The notes under the pieces: model-generated
Database searches by the model: none
Told to the model about the DNA's origin: nothing
The model's input: only the letters and a program-made list of their open reading frames with translations
NCBI GenBank assembly: GCA_023254175.1
Contig: JALQYJ010000030.1
Coordinates: 39,111-103,110 of the forward strand
DNA: 64,000 nucleotides
Reading direction: 5' to 3'
DNA from: Runella sp.
Lineage (GTDB): Bacteria; Bacteroidota; Bacteroidia; Cytophagales; Spirosomataceae
Position numbers and translations under genes: made by a program
In this document: piece by piece, positions 37,132 through 47,575 of the stretch
Position numbering within the stretch: position 1 is the stretch's first letter
How the letters are laid out: each line of letters starts with the position of its first letter

Positions 37132-39687
37132 ATGGATTCTAGAAGAGAATTTCTTAAAAAAGCGGCCCTTCTATCAAGTGGTGCGAGCCTCTGGAGTGCC
37201 CTCCCCCAATCTATCCAAAAAGCCTTAGAAATCAACCCCCACCAAGGAAGTACCTACCTCGACGCCGAGCACATCGTCGTATTGATGCAAGAAAATCGCT
37301 CCTTTGACCATGCCCTTGGAGCACTTCGGGGGGTGCGTGGCTTCAATGACCCCCGAGCGATTCGTCAGCCCAACAAAAACCTTGTTTGGCTACAAACCAA
37401 CGCCAAAGGCGAAACCTATGCCCCTTTCAGACTTGATATTAAAGATACCAAAATCACGTGGATGAGCTCACTTCCCCACTCTTGGGTAGACCAGGTGGAT
37501 GCTCGTAACAACGGAAAATACAACCGATGGCTTGACGTAAAAAAATCAGGTAACAAAGCCTACGCTCATATGCCCCTGACGTTGGGCTATTACACGCGCG
37601 AAGACCTCCCGTTCTATTATGCCATGGCCGACGCATTTACCGTATGTGACCATAACTTTTGCTCTTCACTAACAGGAACAACCCCCAATCGTTTATACCT
37701 CTGGACGGGAACCATCCGCGAGAAAGCAACTATTGAGTCTAAAGCCAATGTTCGAAACTCCGACGTAGACTATGACGATGAAGCTCATTGGACTACCTTC
37801 CCCGAACGCCTCGAAGATAATGACATTTCGTGGAGAATCTACCAAAATGAGTTGAGCATTTCGATGGGTTTTAACGGCGAGCAAGACGCATGGCTTTCTA
37901 ATTTTACGGATAATCCAATTGAATGGTTTTCGCAGTACAACGTTCGTTATTCTACGGGTTATCAGAAATTTTTGGCCAAACAACTTGTTGAATTACCCAA
38001 AGAGATTGCGTCATTAGAACAAAAGCTTCAAGCACTGCCGCCATCGGGGAAAGAAACCGAAACCGCCCAAAAAGCCCTCAAACAAAAGAAAGAAGAATTA
38101 GAAATTGCGAAAAAAGATTCATCGCTTTGTAGCAAAGAAAACTTTGAGAAACTTTCGCAGCGTGCCAAAAACCTCCATCAAAAAGCCTTTACCACCAACA
38201 TCAACGACCCTCACTACCACGAACTTGCCACGCATCGTTACAAAGACGGAGAGGTTGAACGTGAAATGTCGGTACCTAAAGGAGACACTCTTTACCAATT
38301 TAGAGAAGACGTAAACACGGGGAAACTTCCAACAGTCTCGTGGATTGTAGCACCCGAAAACTTCTCCGACCACCCAGGAGCGCCTTGGTATGGTGCGTGG
38401 TACATCTCAGAAGTGATGGATATTTTGACGAAAAATCCCGAAGTATGGAAAAAAACTATTTTCATTGTTACCTACGACGAAAATGATGGGTATTTCGACC
38501 ACGTCCCCCCGTTTGGTGCCCCCAAGCCTGACTTAAGCGACGGATTAGTATCGAAGGGTATTGACCCCAGTGTGGAACACGTAGCAATGGATCAAGAACG
38601 AAAACGAAAGGACTACAGTGCTCAAAACCCAGGCCGAGATGGCGCAATTGGGCTTGGCTACCGCGTTCCGATGCTGATTGCCTCTCCCTGGAGTCGAGGT
38701 GGGTTTGTCAATTCTCAAGTTTTTGACCATACATCCGTATTACAGTTTATGGAGCACTTTTTAAGTCACAAAACGAAGAAAAGCATCAAAGAAACAAATA
38801 TCAGTGCTTGGCGTCGAACGGTGTGTGGTGATTTAACGTCAGCTTTCCGTCCCTACAACGGTGAAGAAATCCAGCTACCTGAATCAGTAAAAAAAGACAA
38901 CTTTTATCAGCAAGTGCACAACGCACGCTTTAAAAGTCCACCTTCTAACTTTAAAGTCCTCTCTGCCGACGACATTGCGGCCGCCAACCAAAACCCTTCT
39001 TCGGTACCATGGATGCCAAAGCAAGAGAAAGGAACGCGCCCATCGGCGGCAATTCCCTACGAGTTGTATGCCAATGCCGTAGTAAGTGCGGATAAAAAAT
39101 CTGTGAGTATTCAGCTCAGTGCTCAAAACCACGTATTTGGTCAAAAATCAGCAGGTTCGCCTTTTCATGTATATGCCCCTCATAAGTACCGTGCCAACGA
39201 GAATGTTCCTTTTGAAGAATTAAAAGCATGGTCTTACGCGGTACTTCCAGGAGATACCCTTAGCCCATCGTGGCCACTTGCAAATTTTGAAAACGATGCC
39301 TACCACCTTTGTGTCTACGGCCCGAATGGTTTCTTCCGTGAATTTAAAGGGCAAGCCAACAGCCCCCAATTGAGTGTCAAAGGGGTTTACGAAACAGCAA
39401 AGGGGCAAAAAGGCCAACTTTCAGGGAATTTTGTACTTCAATTCCACAACGGAGACTTGCGAACCAAACTAAAAGTTACTGTCACGGATAACTCCTACAA
39501 AAACGCGCCAAAATCAGTAGTTCTGGAAGCCAAAAATGGTCAAGGTATAGTTGTCCTTGATTTGAAAAAAAGCCACGGCTGGTACGATATTACTGTTCGA
39601 ATTGATGGAATAGATGGATTTGAGCAACGCTTTGCGGGCCACGTCGAAACAGGTAAAGAATCTATTAGCGATCCTGCGATGGCTTAA
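37132..39687 (+). CDS. Phosphocholine-specific phospholipase C, Tat-exported
   Basis: The 851-aa enzyme of the acid phosphatase/phosphoesterase family is related to Pseudomonas PlcH/PlcN. It begins with a Tat signal (SRREFLKKAALLSSG). The phosphoesterase domain (about 42-560) shows HIVVLMQENRSFDHALGALR, FCSSLTGTTPNRLYLWTGT, TYDENDGYFDHVPPFGAP and FDHTSVLQFMEHFL. Residues about 285-345 form a charged coiled-coil-like insertion. Two C-terminal DUF756 domains (about 635-740 and 755-840) follow, as in PlcH. Expected role: releasing phosphocholine or related head groups outside the cytoplasm. Monocistronic, closed by the hairpin at 39702. Confidence 0.9.
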   Translation: MDSRREFLKKAALLSSGASLWSALPQSIQKALEINPHQGSTYLDAEHIVVLMQENRSFDHALGALRGVRGFNDPRAIRQPNKNLVWLQTNAKGETYAPFRLDIKDTKITWMSSLPHSWVDQVDARNNGKYNRWLDVKKSGNKAYAHMPLTLGYYTREDLPFYYAMADAFTVCDHNFCSSLTGTTPNRLYLWTGTIREKATIESKANVRNSDVDYDDEAHWTTFPERLEDNDISWRIYQNELSISMGFNGEQDAWLSNFTDNPIEWFSQYNVRYSTGYQKFLAKQLVELPKEIASLEQKLQALPPSGKETETAQKALKQKKEELEIAKKDSSLCSKENFEKLSQRAKNLHQKAFTTNINDPHYHELATHRYKDGEVEREMSVPKGDTLYQFREDVNTGKLPTVSWIVAPENFSDHPGAPWYGAWYISEVMDILTKNPEVWKKTIFIVTYDENDGYFDHVPPFGAPKPDLSDGLVSKGIDPSVEHVAMDQERKRKDYSAQNPGRDGAIGLGYRVPMLIASPWSRGGFVNSQVFDHTSVLQFMEHFLSHKTKKSIKETNISAWRRTVCGDLTSAFRPYNGEEIQLPESVKKDNFYQQVHNARFKSPPSNFKVLSADDIAAANQNPSSVPWMPKQEKGTRPSAAIPYELYANAVVSADKKSVSIQLSAQNHVFGQKSAGSPFHVYAPHKYRANENVPFEELKAWSYAVLPGDTLSPSWPLANFENDAYHLCVYGPNGFFREFKGQANSPQLSVKGVYETAKGQKGQLSGNFVLQFHNGDLRTKLKVTVTDNSYKNAPKSVVLEAKNGQGIVVLDLKKSHGWYDITVRIDGIDGFEQRFAGHVETGKESISDPAMA

Positions 39688-39701
39688 ACAATAAATATGT
39701 A

Positions 39702-39741
39702 GCATCAAAAAAGGCAGCCATAAGGCTGCCTTTTTTGATGC
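39702..39741. terminator. Bidirectional terminator between phospholipase C and yidC
   Basis: A perfect 18-bp stem (gcatcaaaaaaggcagcc / ggctgccttttttgatgc) with a 4-nt loop contains A and T runs in the arms, so it terminates on both strands. It lies 15 bp after one stop and 14 bp after the other. Confidence 0.9.
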
Positions 39742-39754
39742 CGTAAAAGACTAT

Positions 39755-41626
39755 TTATTTTTTCTTCGTCTGAGCACGTTTGGCTTCAACTTGCTTTTTG
39801 GCGTCGTCTGCTTGTTTTTTCGCTTCCTCAGCCGCCTTCATAGAGCGTTCCAACATATCAGAAAATTTCGATTTTTTCTTTTCGCCAGACGCAATTTTGC
39901 GGCGGTTTTCTTCCAAAATCGAGCGAATTTTATCATCATTTACAAATCGACGAATCACCTGCTGTTGTAAAATGGTTACAACGTTTGACACCAAATAGTA
40001 GAAACTTAAACCAGCCGGAAATGAGTTCATTACAAACATAAACATCACAGGCATAAAATAAGTCAACATTCTCATGTCTGGCATTCCAGGCTGTTGTACT
40101 TGAGCAGGTGTTATTTGGTTGTTATACCACGCATACACCAACTGTGAAATTGTCATTGCTAGTGTAAAAATACTCACGTGTGCTCCATAGAAAGGAATCG
40201 CAAACGGAAGTTGAATCGGCGCATCGTAAGTTGAAAGGTCACTAGCCCACAAAAACGTTTGTTGACGAAGTTCAATGAGGTTTGGAAACAAGAAGAACAA
40301 CGACATCAGAATAGGCATTGTCGCCAACACAGGGATACATCCACTGAGCGGACTTACACCTACTTGCTGGTAAAGTTTCATTTGTTCTTGTTGCATTTTA
40401 GCGGCATCGTCTCCCACTTTTTCCTTGATAATGGCAAGTTCAGGCGCTAACATCCGCATTTTAGCCATGCTTACATACGATTTGTACACAAGTGGTGTCA
40501 TCAACAACTTCACTATCAGTACCAGTACAATAATTAATACACCGTAGTTAGAGAAAAATTTCTCCAAGAAGCTAAACATTGGAACAAAGAAAAACTTGTT
40601 CAATGGTTTCAAGAAGGCATAACCAAGGTCAACGTTGTCACCAAAATCGGTAGCAGTACTCACTTCTTTAACGATTTGATAATCATTAGGTCCGAAGTAA
40701 AATTGGAAATTTCCTTTACCCGCCTTTAAGTCCGCCGTCGAAAGGCTTCCTTCGCTTTGCATGGTTTTGATATAAGTCGTATCCGACTCGTTTACCAACG
40801 ACTTCAGAGTTGCATTACTTAAACTTGAACCTTTTATAATAAAGGCAGAAAGGAAGTACTTGTTTTTGTGCGCAAACCACGAAACAGGTTGTTCTATTTT
40901 TTCTTCCACATTATCCTGCTGTCCTCGACCAATATCCGACATTTCACCATCTGAGTAGTAATTGGTCGTCACTACTTTACGGTTTTCGGCCATATCGTTC
41001 TCTAATTGTTTTAACTTATCCTGCCAAACGAGACGAGTTGGGTCATTTTTAACAATTCCGTCAAGGCCGACTAACTGAACATCATAATCAATTAAATAGC
41101 CACTTCCTTGAAGCGTGTATGTTTGTTCTACGTACTGGTTGGAACCCATTGGCAAGCGGAATGAAATTTTGGTAGATTTCCCTGCCGCAACCGTCTGGCT
41201 TTGCGCTTCCGTAGTAAAGTACAAATCGGCTAAATTAACGATGCCTTTGTTGGTGGGCAGCTCAAGGTTAAACTTACTGCTTTGCTCATCAATAAGATAA
41301 AGAGGAGCTTTGGTATAGGTTTGGTATTTTTTTAATAATACTTCTTTGACGTTTCCACCTTTTGTACTGAACGTCAGGCGAATATCGTCTGTTTCGACAA
41401 CAATATCCTTAGCTGTCCCAATGGCTGCACTGGCAAAATCCCCATACATGGTTTTTGCAGTTGTAGAATCCAGTTGACGAGGTGCGGGCGTTGCCGATAC
41501 CACAGCACTAGATTTGGCTTTTGTTTCTGGATTAGCCTTTGGCGTCTCAGGTTGTGGTGCTAGGATTTGATATGCAATCAGCATGGTCAAAATGAGCGCT
41601 AATCCAATGATTTGATTTCTCTCCAT
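39755..41626 (-). CDS. yidC: Membrane protein insertase YidC
   Basis: The 623-aa inner-membrane insertase works alone or with SecYEG. It has an N-terminal helix (IIGLALILTMLIAYQILAP), a linker rich in P/A/T/K, the large periplasmic beta-sandwich (about 70-340), and the conserved five-helix core (about 365-580). The core includes LLMTPLVYKSYVSMAKMRML and the cytoplasmic hairpin. A Lys-rich tail (residues 585-623, KKKSKFSDMLERS...KAQTKKK) probably contacts ribosomes. It fits functionally with ffh in this window. It is divergent from rho. Confidence 0.96.
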   Translation of the reverse strand: MERNQIIGLALILTMLIAYQILAPQPETPKANPETKAKSSAVVSATPAPRQLDSTTAKTMYGDFASAAIGTAKDIVVETDDIRLTFSTKGGNVKEVLLKKYQTYTKAPLYLIDEQSSKFNLELPTNKGIVNLADLYFTTEAQSQTVAAGKSTKISFRLPMGSNQYVEQTYTLQGSGYLIDYDVQLVGLDGIVKNDPTRLVWQDKLKQLENDMAENRKVVTTNYYSDGEMSDIGRGQQDNVEEKIEQPVSWFAHKNKYFLSAFIIKGSSLSNATLKSLVNESDTTYIKTMQSEGSLSTADLKAGKGNFQFYFGPNDYQIVKEVSTATDFGDNVDLGYAFLKPLNKFFFVPMFSFLEKFFSNYGVLIIVLVLIVKLLMTPLVYKSYVSMAKMRMLAPELAIIKEKVGDDAAKMQQEQMKLYQQVGVSPLSGCIPVLATMPILMSLFFLFPNLIELRQQTFLWASDLSTYDAPIQLPFAIPFYGAHVSIFTLAMTISQLVYAWYNNQITPAQVQQPGMPDMRMLTYFMPVMFMFVMNSFPAGLSFYYLVSNVVTILQQQVIRRFVNDDKIRSILEENRRKIASGEKKKSKFSDMLERSMKAAEEAKKQADDAKKQVEAKRAQTKKK

Positions 41627-42044
41627 TTGTTTTGTTTATACGTTATTTTAAGACACGTTATCAATTACGCGTTGTCCAGACCCTTTTACATTTTAACAAG
41701 GTAAAAATGCAATTTAGCAAAAGCGGCTGTAAAGTTAGTGAGTTTTCAAGAATTCGCACCTGCGAGAGGGATAAGCGGTCATTTTTTAGCAAAAAAATAA
41801 CGTTAGCCCAAAAAAAAGTAACAAATCCTAAAATTTTCTTGACAGAATACCGTTAAAGAAGTATAATTGCACAACTTTTCTGACAATACTACGGCTCTAT
41901 CTGATGCAGTTTAACCCAAAGCCGTCTCTCTTGCTCAGTTCCAGCTAACATTTCCATTATTTTCTTGGATTATCCTCTTGTTGTTAAATACCTAATAATA
42001 AAACATTTCTTTGTGTAAAGGTTTTCTTTACCCTTCCATTTTTT
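41627..42044. promoter_or_regulatory. Divergent yidC/rho intergenic region with long rho leader
   Basis: The 418-bp region between divergent yidC and rho contains only a weak 74-codon frame that I regard as chance. No clear promoter match was found. The pyrimidine-rich stretch at about 41880-41990 directly upstream of rho is C/U-rich and could be bound by Rho itself; autoregulation is known in other bacteria and only inferred here. Confidence 0.3.
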
Positions 42045-43859
42045 ATGCTCAGCATTGATGATTTAAATCCCAAACTCTTGCCAGAGTTGCGGGTAATCGC
42101 CGAACAAAACGGCATCAAAGACCCTAATAAGTTTTCAAAGAAAGAACTGATTACTAAGATATTAGAAAAGCAGTCCTCCCCTTCTGATACTCCTACTGAA
42201 AAATTAAAAACTTCTCAACCTTCAGGGAGGCGGCCCCGAAAAATGGGTGCATCAATGTCTGATACCTCTTCGGAATATTCGCCTTCAACGGTTGAAAATG
42301 CAGAATCCGACACCGTTGAAGTAGTTTCAAAAAATAATATCGACTTTTTCCACCCAAAGTCAAATGACTCAGAAAAACGGGGGAAACGTCAACGAATTTA
42401 TAAAAATGAGAAGCCTTTCCCTGATAAAAACACACAGGAAGAACCTCTTTTTTTTGAAGAATCTATCAATGAATCTATTCCAGGAACTTCAGAAGAGCCC
42501 ACTCCTTCAACCGAAGTGTTACCTGAAGCTACGCTCGGCGAAGATTTTAGCGAAATTAAAATTGAACTTCCAGAAGAAGACTTTTTTGACACTTCGTTTA
42601 TCACCGATAGTTTCGAAGCAGCCCCCCCTGTGGAAGTAGAGCAACCTACTCCTGCAAAAACCGAAGAACGTTCACGCGATTACCGCCCCGACGAATTTCA
42701 GAATAAAATCAAACGTCAGTACAACAACTACGTTAAAGAGTTTGACGGACTTATTATTAATGAAGGTGTCCTTGAAATCATGTCAGACGGGGGCTATGGT
42801 TTTCTCCGTTCTGCCGATTATAATTATTTGGCCAGTCCAGATGATATTTATGTTTCTCCTTCCCAGATTAAATTATTTGGTTTAAAAACAGGAGATACTA
42901 TACGTGGTTCTGTTCGACCACCCAAAGAAGGGGAAAAATACTTTGCATTGCTTCGCGTAGAAACTGTAAACGGAAAAACGACCGAGGAAATTCGTGACCG
43001 TATTCCGTTCGAATACCTGACACCTTTGTTCCCGGAAGAACATATCAAATTGAGTGGCAAAGCCGACAACTATTCAACCCGTATTCTTGACTTATTTGCT
43101 CCTATTGGTAAAGGTCAACGGGGGATGATTGTGGCACAACCAAAAACGGGTAAAACGGTATTGCTCAAGGAAATTGCTAACGCAATTACTCGTAACCACC
43201 CCGAAATTTATTTGATTATTCTGCTTATCGACGAACGTCCAGAGGAAGTAACAGACATGCAACGTAGCGTACGTGCCGAAGTAATTTCTTCTACTTTTGA
43301 CGAGCAAGCCGACCGCCACGTAAAAGTGACAGGGATGGTGTTGGAAAAAGCAAAACGTATGGTGGAATGCGGTCACGACGTGGTTATTCTTCTCGACTCC
43401 ATCACTCGTTTGGCACGTGCTTATAATACTGTTACACCTGCATCGGGAAAAATTCTTTCGGGTGGGGTAGATGCCAATGCGCTTCACAAACCTAAACGTT
43501 TCTTTGGAGCAGCCCGTAACGTTGAAAATGGAGGTTCGTTAACCATTATTGCAACGGCTCTTATTGATACTGGTTCAAAAATGGACGAAGTTATCTTTGA
43601 AGAATTTAAAGGAACAGGTAACATGGAACTCCAACTAGACCGTCGTTTGGCTAATAAGCGTATTTATCCAGCGGTGGATGTAACAGCTTCTGGAACACGT
43701 CGTGAAGATTTACTCCTCGACAAAGAGACTCTTCAACGGATGTGGATTTTACGCAAATATCTTTCAGATATGAATCCAAACGAAGCAATGGATTTCCTAC
43801 TAGAACGTATGCGAGGAACCCGTACCAACGAAGAATTCTTGATTTCTATGAACCGATAG
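42045..43859 (+). CDS. rho: Transcription termination factor Rho with acidic N-terminal insertion
   Basis: The 604-aa hexameric RNA helicase is much longer than E. coli Rho (419 aa). Order: Rho_N/SAP-like domain (1-45, ...[17 protein letters not shown]), a low-complexity insertion of about 175 residues (50-225) rich in E/S/P/T, the cold-shock-like primary RNA site (about 240-310, [20 protein letters not shown]), and the ATPase core. The core has Walker [12 protein letters not shown] (near 365), Walker [17 protein letters not shown], the Q-loop/R-loop region and the C-terminal GMFVD-equivalent segments. The insertion is typical of Bacteroidota Rho and may be disordered. Confidence 0.96.
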   Translation: MLSIDDLNPKLLPELRVIAEQNGIKDPNKFSKKELITKILEKQSSPSDTPTEKLKTSQPSGRRPRKMGASMSDTSSEYSPSTVENAESDTVEVVSKNNIDFFHPKSNDSEKRGKRQRIYKNEKPFPDKNTQEEPLFFEESINESIPGTSEEPTPSTEVLPEATLGEDFSEIKIELPEEDFFDTSFITDSFEAAPPVEVEQPTPAKTEERSRDYRPDEFQNKIKRQYNNYVKEFDGLIINEGVLEIMSDGGYGFLRSADYNYLASPDDIYVSPSQIKLFGLKTGDTIRGSVRPPKEGEKYFALLRVETVNGKTTEEIRDRIPFEYLTPLFPEEHIKLSGKADNYSTRILDLFAPIGKGQRGMIVAQPKTGKTVLLKEIANAITRNHPEIYLIILLIDERPEEVTDMQRSVRAEVISSTFDEQADRHVKVTGMVLEKAKRMVECGHDVVILLDSITRLARAYNTVTPASGKILSGGVDANALHKPKRFFGAARNVENGGSLTIIATALIDTGSKMDEVIFEEFKGTGNMELQLDRRLANKRIYPAVDVTASGTRREDLLLDKETLQRMWILRKYLSDMNPNEAMDFLLERMRGTRTNEEFLISMNR

Positions 43860-43895
43860 GCGATAGGCGTCAACTCTCGAACCTAATAAGTAAGG

Positions 43896-43937
43896 AATGG
43901 GGTTTTTTCAAAAGTTTTTGAAAAAACCCCATTTTGA
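43896..43937. terminator. Terminator between rho and the RsmI-like gene
   Basis: A long stem (aatggggttttttcaaa paired with its complement up to position 43933), with a very short loop, is followed by ttttg. The arms contain T and A runs, so it can stop both convergent transcripts. Confidence 0.8.
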
Positions 43938-43958
43938 TTTTTAACTCATCATTAATCT

Positions 43959-44660
43959 TTATTCTCCCAATAAAAATACAGTAGGTATTTTATGAAGTTC
44001 TGGAATTTGCGTTTTCCATTCTTTCACTGTCAATGTTTTTACAAACCCTTCTGGCGAAGTCACATTACAGGCCACGCATACCCTAGTCGTAGGCAAGCAC
44101 TGTGCCAGGATTTCTTTCATCATGTGGTTGTTTCGGTAAGGGGTTTCGATAAAAAGTTGCGTTTGTCTCTTGGCGAGTGCTTCTTTTTCAAGCTGCTTTA
44201 GTGCCTTCCTTCGTTGGGTACGATCAATGGGTAAATAGCCATGAAAAACAAACGATTGACCACTCATTCCTGACGCCATCAAGGCTAGTAACAATGACGA
44301 GGGTCCCACCAATGGCACCACCTCAATCCCCAACTTATGGGCATATTTTACGGCCACTGCCCCTGGGTCAGCCACACCTGGGCAACCTGCTTCTGACATC
44401 ACTCCCGCGTCTTTATTTTCAGCGAGCAATGCCTTCAAATGTGCCAACGTATCCGCCTCAGGCGTATTTTTATGAAGTTCGTAGAAGGTCAACGCTTCGA
44501 TAGTTTTTCCTAAGCGTAAACTGCTCACAAAACGGCGACCTGTTCGGAGGTCTTCGGCAAAAAACACTTCTAACTCTTTCACAGCTTCGGGAACTTGGGC
44601 GGGTAAAACACCCTGCGTAGTCCCGTCGGCAAGTGGTGTAGGAATTAGATATAATTTCAT
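43959..44660 (-). CDS. RsmI-like SAM-dependent (tetrapyrrole-methylase fold) methyltransferase
   Basis: The 233-aa protein belongs to the RsmI group, which 2'-O-methylates C1402 of 16S rRNA. Seen: N-terminal YLIPTPL, FFAEDLRTGRRFVS, GVMSEAGCPGVADPGA, VVPLVGPSSLLLALMASG and FVFHGYLP, all in family order. It is shorter than E. coli RsmI (286 aa), lacking the C-terminal extension, and represents the common short Bacteroidota form. Its ATG overlaps the stop of the hydrolase gene by 4 bp (ATGA-type coupling). Confidence 0.85.
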   Translation of the reverse strand: MKLYLIPTPLADGTTQGVLPAQVPEAVKELEVFFAEDLRTGRRFVSSLRLGKTIEALTFYELHKNTPEADTLAHLKALLAENKDAGVMSEAGCPGVADPGAVAVKYAHKLGIEVVPLVGPSSLLLALMASGMSGQSFVFHGYLPIDRTQRRKALKQLEKEALAKRQTQLFIETPYRNNHMMKEILAQCLPTTRVCVACNVTSPEGFVKTLTVKEWKTQIPELHKIPTVFLLGE

Positions 44661-45421
44661 TTGGCAAAATTCATCAATGATTTCACAAACGACTCTGGCT
44701 GTTCAGCTTGAACCCAGTGTCCCGCATTTTCAATGGTATCAAGAGTAACATTCGGGAACAACGTTTGGATAGTCCAAAAATCGGCGTCTTTGATATAGCG
44801 AGACTCGGCCCCTCGTATAAATAAGGTAGGTGTACGAATGGTTTGGGTATTTTCTAAATCAGCTCCAATTAGCTCAATATACTGTTTGATTACGGGCAAA
44901 TTGATTCTCCAAGCAAACACCCCCTCTTCGTTTCGATACAAATTTTTCAATAAAAATTGCCGTACCGACGGGCTAGGTTCGTATTGACTCAGAATGGCTT
45001 CGGCTTCGTTGCGGTTCTGAATTTCGGTCAGTGGAACAGCACTAAGTCCTTTCAATATTTCAGCATGATGAACGGGATAAGACTTAGGGGCAATATCAAC
45101 TACGACAAGCTTGCGAAAAGTATCAGGATACTGCATCGCATATTGCATCACGGTCTTCCCTCCCATAGAGTGCCCTACTAGAATCGGGTTTTCAATCTTA
45201 TTTTGTTGTAAAAACTCGTACAAATCGGCTGCCAATTCAGGGTAGGTATGGCTTGGGGCATGAGGCGACCGTCCGTGGTTTCGTTGGTCTACCGCGTATA
45301 CCGAAAATCCTTGCTCGGCAATTACCTTACTAATAGTCAACCAGTTATCGCACGAACCAAATAAACCGTGAAGAATAACCATGGGTTGCCCAGTTCCTAC
45401 TTGACGAAAAAAAAGTTGCAT
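44657..45421 (-). CDS. Alpha/beta-hydrolase (YbfF-like esterase)
   Basis: This is a roughly 254-aa cytoplasmic hydrolase. Oxyanion motif VILHGLFGSCDNWL, nucleophile elbow LVGHSMGGKTVM (Ser), an acid in the RGAESRYI region and the late His in IENAGHWVQAEQP form the triad. The ATG at 45421 (MQLFFRQVG) is preferred; a TTG further up (45463) would add an unlikely leader. The pattern matches small acyl-esterases such as YbfF. It is translationally coupled to the RsmI-like gene. Confidence 0.85.
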   Translation of the reverse strand: MQLFFRQVGTGQPMVILHGLFGSCDNWLTISKVIAEQGFSVYAVDQRNHGRSPHAPSHTYPELAADLYEFLQQNKIENPILVGHSMGGKTVMQYAMQYPDTFRKLVVVDIAPKSYPVHHAEILKGLSAVPLTEIQNRNEAEAILSQYEPSPSVRQFLLKNLYRNEEGVFAWRINLPVIKQYIELIGADLENTQTIRTPTLFIRGAESRYIKDADFWTIQTLFPNVTLDTIENAGHWVQAEQPESFVKSLMNFAK

Positions 45422-45481
45422 AATTGTTCGTACGTTGAAATGCTTAACATTGAAAAGTGCCAAATGAAAAATGATTTATAC

Positions 45482-45551
45482 TTCACGCGGAGGCAATAAG
45501 GCGCGAAGTTTTAGATAATCATCTTTTGTATTCTTTGCGTCTCTGCGTGAA
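45482..45551. repeat. REP-like imperfect palindrome (intergenic)
   Basis: TTCACGCGGAGGCA near 45482 and ctttgcgtctctgcgtgaa (45533-45551) are imperfect reverse complements around an AT-rich centre. A reversed copy of the second arm recurs at the right window edge (63981-64000), which marks it as a dispersed intergenic repeat. Confidence 0.5.
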
Positions 45552-45568
45552 TAAATTTACTCTTCAAC

Positions 45569-47575
45569 TTATCTTCTTGAGCGTTTTTTAGGCTTTGTTG
45601 TCCCTTTTTTTCTACGATTGACGGCGGCTTTTGACTTTGCTCGCTTTGATACCGCTGGACGCGCCACCACTTCTTTGATTTCGTTTTCTACTACCGCAAT
45701 ATTGCCTGCTCTGTCTTTTACTTCGAGGCGAAGGGTACCTTCAAAATCGAGTGAATCAACCAACTTATCAGACCATATATAACTCCGTTTATAATCGTAA
45801 TTCATCAATACCCATGCTCCGTTGACGTACGCATCAAAGCGGTCGATGCCTGACATATCATCTGAAATGCGGGCTGAAATCCCTTTTTTGCTCGCCTGAA
45901 TCACTCGAATTGACGGGGGTGTCACGTCGGTAGCTAACGTAAAACTTCCCAGCTCACGCGTGGTAAAATCAATATTGTTTCCTTCCCATTTGCCGCCAAC
46001 AAACCTCATACGCCCGCCATCTAAACGGTAGGCATGGGTTTTCTCGGGATTTGCGGGTACAACTTCTGGCTGAAAAACTACACCAATGGCATCTCGCAAC
46101 GGAGTATATTCATCATTGATAATTAATCCGTTGGGGCGGGTCTGGACGGCTAAATAAAGAGTATCAAATATACTTTTGTTACCAAAACGGATGGTATAAC
46201 GATCTCCTTGGTATGTTTCGACGCGGTCGGGACGAATACGCTGACGAAAATCGGTGCGAAGCAATTTGTTTCCAATCCGAATCGAGTCAGGCAAGTGCTC
46301 CTTCAAATCCAATAAATACACCATTTCGTCCCCTGACTTATATGCAGGGGATAATTTTAGAGCATTTCGCTTAGAAAATACTTCGGCAGGCACCCCCTGC
46401 TTCAGCCCCAAAGCGCTTATTTTAAGCACATTTTCGGTGGCATCGGTTTTGATATAAGCCAAGCTTGGCAGTGTTTCTGAGTCATCAAAAGGCATTGCTA
46501 ATGCTTCTGAAAGTTGGCCTTGTATTTTAAAATGCAAAACCGACGAATTTTCATACGAATCAAAAAGGGTCACTTGCACTTCGTGCATCAATGTGTCACG
46601 AATTTGCAGTTTTCCACGATAGCCATCGGTTTTTTGTAGCCCGTACTGGTTTCCATCGGGATTATAACATTTCAAGTAACGAAGCCCATTTCTTTGCTCG
46701 GTGGCGTAGTCAATCACGTTATTATAATCGCGGGTACTCCAACTCGGAAATGACGTCATGTTATACGCAAAAACTTCTTTCCCGTCTAATTTGATTTCAA
46801 CACAATTCACCCCATTGCGAAAATTCACCCCATTCATGGCATCAAATGCAATCAATTCTAAGCCAATTTCCCCCCAAGCCTTGACAGCTTGTGAAAGAGT
46901 GTAGCTTCCATCTTTTTGCCGAATAGGCCGAACGCTTATTCGTTCAAACTCCCCATTGACCCGGCTAATGAGCGACATGGGTCGAATAGCCAACGAATTA
47001 AAATAAGGCGGCACGTCATCTTCCACCTCGGCAAAGTCAAAAAACAGTGGATTTAAGTAATTGTCTTTTGAATCCCTAATTTCGAAGTGCAAGTGAGGCC
47101 CCGCTGACCCACCCGTATTGCCTGACAAACCAATCAATTCGCCTTTACGCACTGGAAATTGTTCGGGCGACGGATTTATTTCAATTTCAAACGTTTTACG
47201 TTCGTACTGTTTTTCTCGTAAATAACTTCCCATCGGGTCGGCAAAAGACAACAAGTGCCCGTACACGGTCGTCATGCCATTGGGATGTTTGATAAAAATG
47301 ACATTTCCATACCCTGTTGTTTGGACTTTGATTTTGGAAATATACCCATCGGCTGCTGCCAATACCTGAAGCCCCTCCCGTTGCTGCGTTCGGATGTCAA
47401 TCCCAGCATGAAAGTGATTAGTGCGTAAGTCCCCCAAGACTCCTGCTAAGGTGTTTTTTTGCCCAGGGTTAATCGGGAATATAAAATAGCCTTTGGGGAA
47501 ACTTGCCTTTTGGGCAAAGCTACCAATCACAAAAACTATACTAAGGAATGGGACGAGAATGCGTTTTAAAATCAT
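45569..47575 (-). CDS. Secreted M23-family (LytM-like) peptidase
   Basis: The 668-aa protein has a signal peptide (to about SFAQ, residue 22). An M23 metallopeptidase domain (about 45-185) follows, with zinc motifs HFHAGID (H56 and D60) and GPHLHFEIRD, and the typical LQVLAAADGYISKI. A long beta-rich C-terminal region (about 190-640) of unknown type and a strongly basic tail (KRAKSKAAVNRRKKGTTKPK...) follow. It probably cleaves peptidoglycan cross-bridges in the periplasm or activates an amidase. The basic tail is unusual for a secreted hydrolase. Confidence 0.88.
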   Translation of the reverse strand: MILKRILVPFLSIVFVIGSFAQKASFPKGYFIFPINPGQKNTLAGVLGDLRTNHFHAGIDIRTQQREGLQVLAAADGYISKIKVQTTGYGNVIFIKHPNGMTTVYGHLLSFADPMGSYLREKQYERKTFEIEINPSPEQFPVRKGELIGLSGNTGGSAGPHLHFEIRDSKDNYLNPLFFDFAEVEDDVPPYFNSLAIRPMSLISRVNGEFERISVRPIRQKDGSYTLSQAVKAWGEIGLELIAFDAMNGVNFRNGVNCVEIKLDGKEVFAYNMTSFPSWSTRDYNNVIDYATEQRNGLRYLKCYNPDGNQYGLQKTDGYRGKLQIRDTLMHEVQVTLFDSYENSSVLHFKIQGQLSEALAMPFDDSETLPSLAYIKTDATENVLKISALGLKQGVPAEVFSKRNALKLSPAYKSGDEMVYLLDLKEHLPDSIRIGNKLLRTDFRQRIRPDRVETYQGDRYTIRFGNKSIFDTLYLAVQTRPNGLIINDEYTPLRDAIGVVFQPEVVPANPEKTHAYRLDGGRMRFVGGKWEGNNIDFTTRELGSFTLATDVTPPSIRVIQASKKGISARISDDMSGIDRFDAYVNGAWVLMNYDYKRSYIWSDKLVDSLDFEGTLRLEVKDRAGNIAVVENEIKEVVARPAVSKRAKSKAAVNRRKKGTTKPKKRSRR

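Noticed and set aside
41632..41856. 74-codon ORF between yidC and rho
   Set aside because: No motif, skewed composition, overlaps the probable promoter region.
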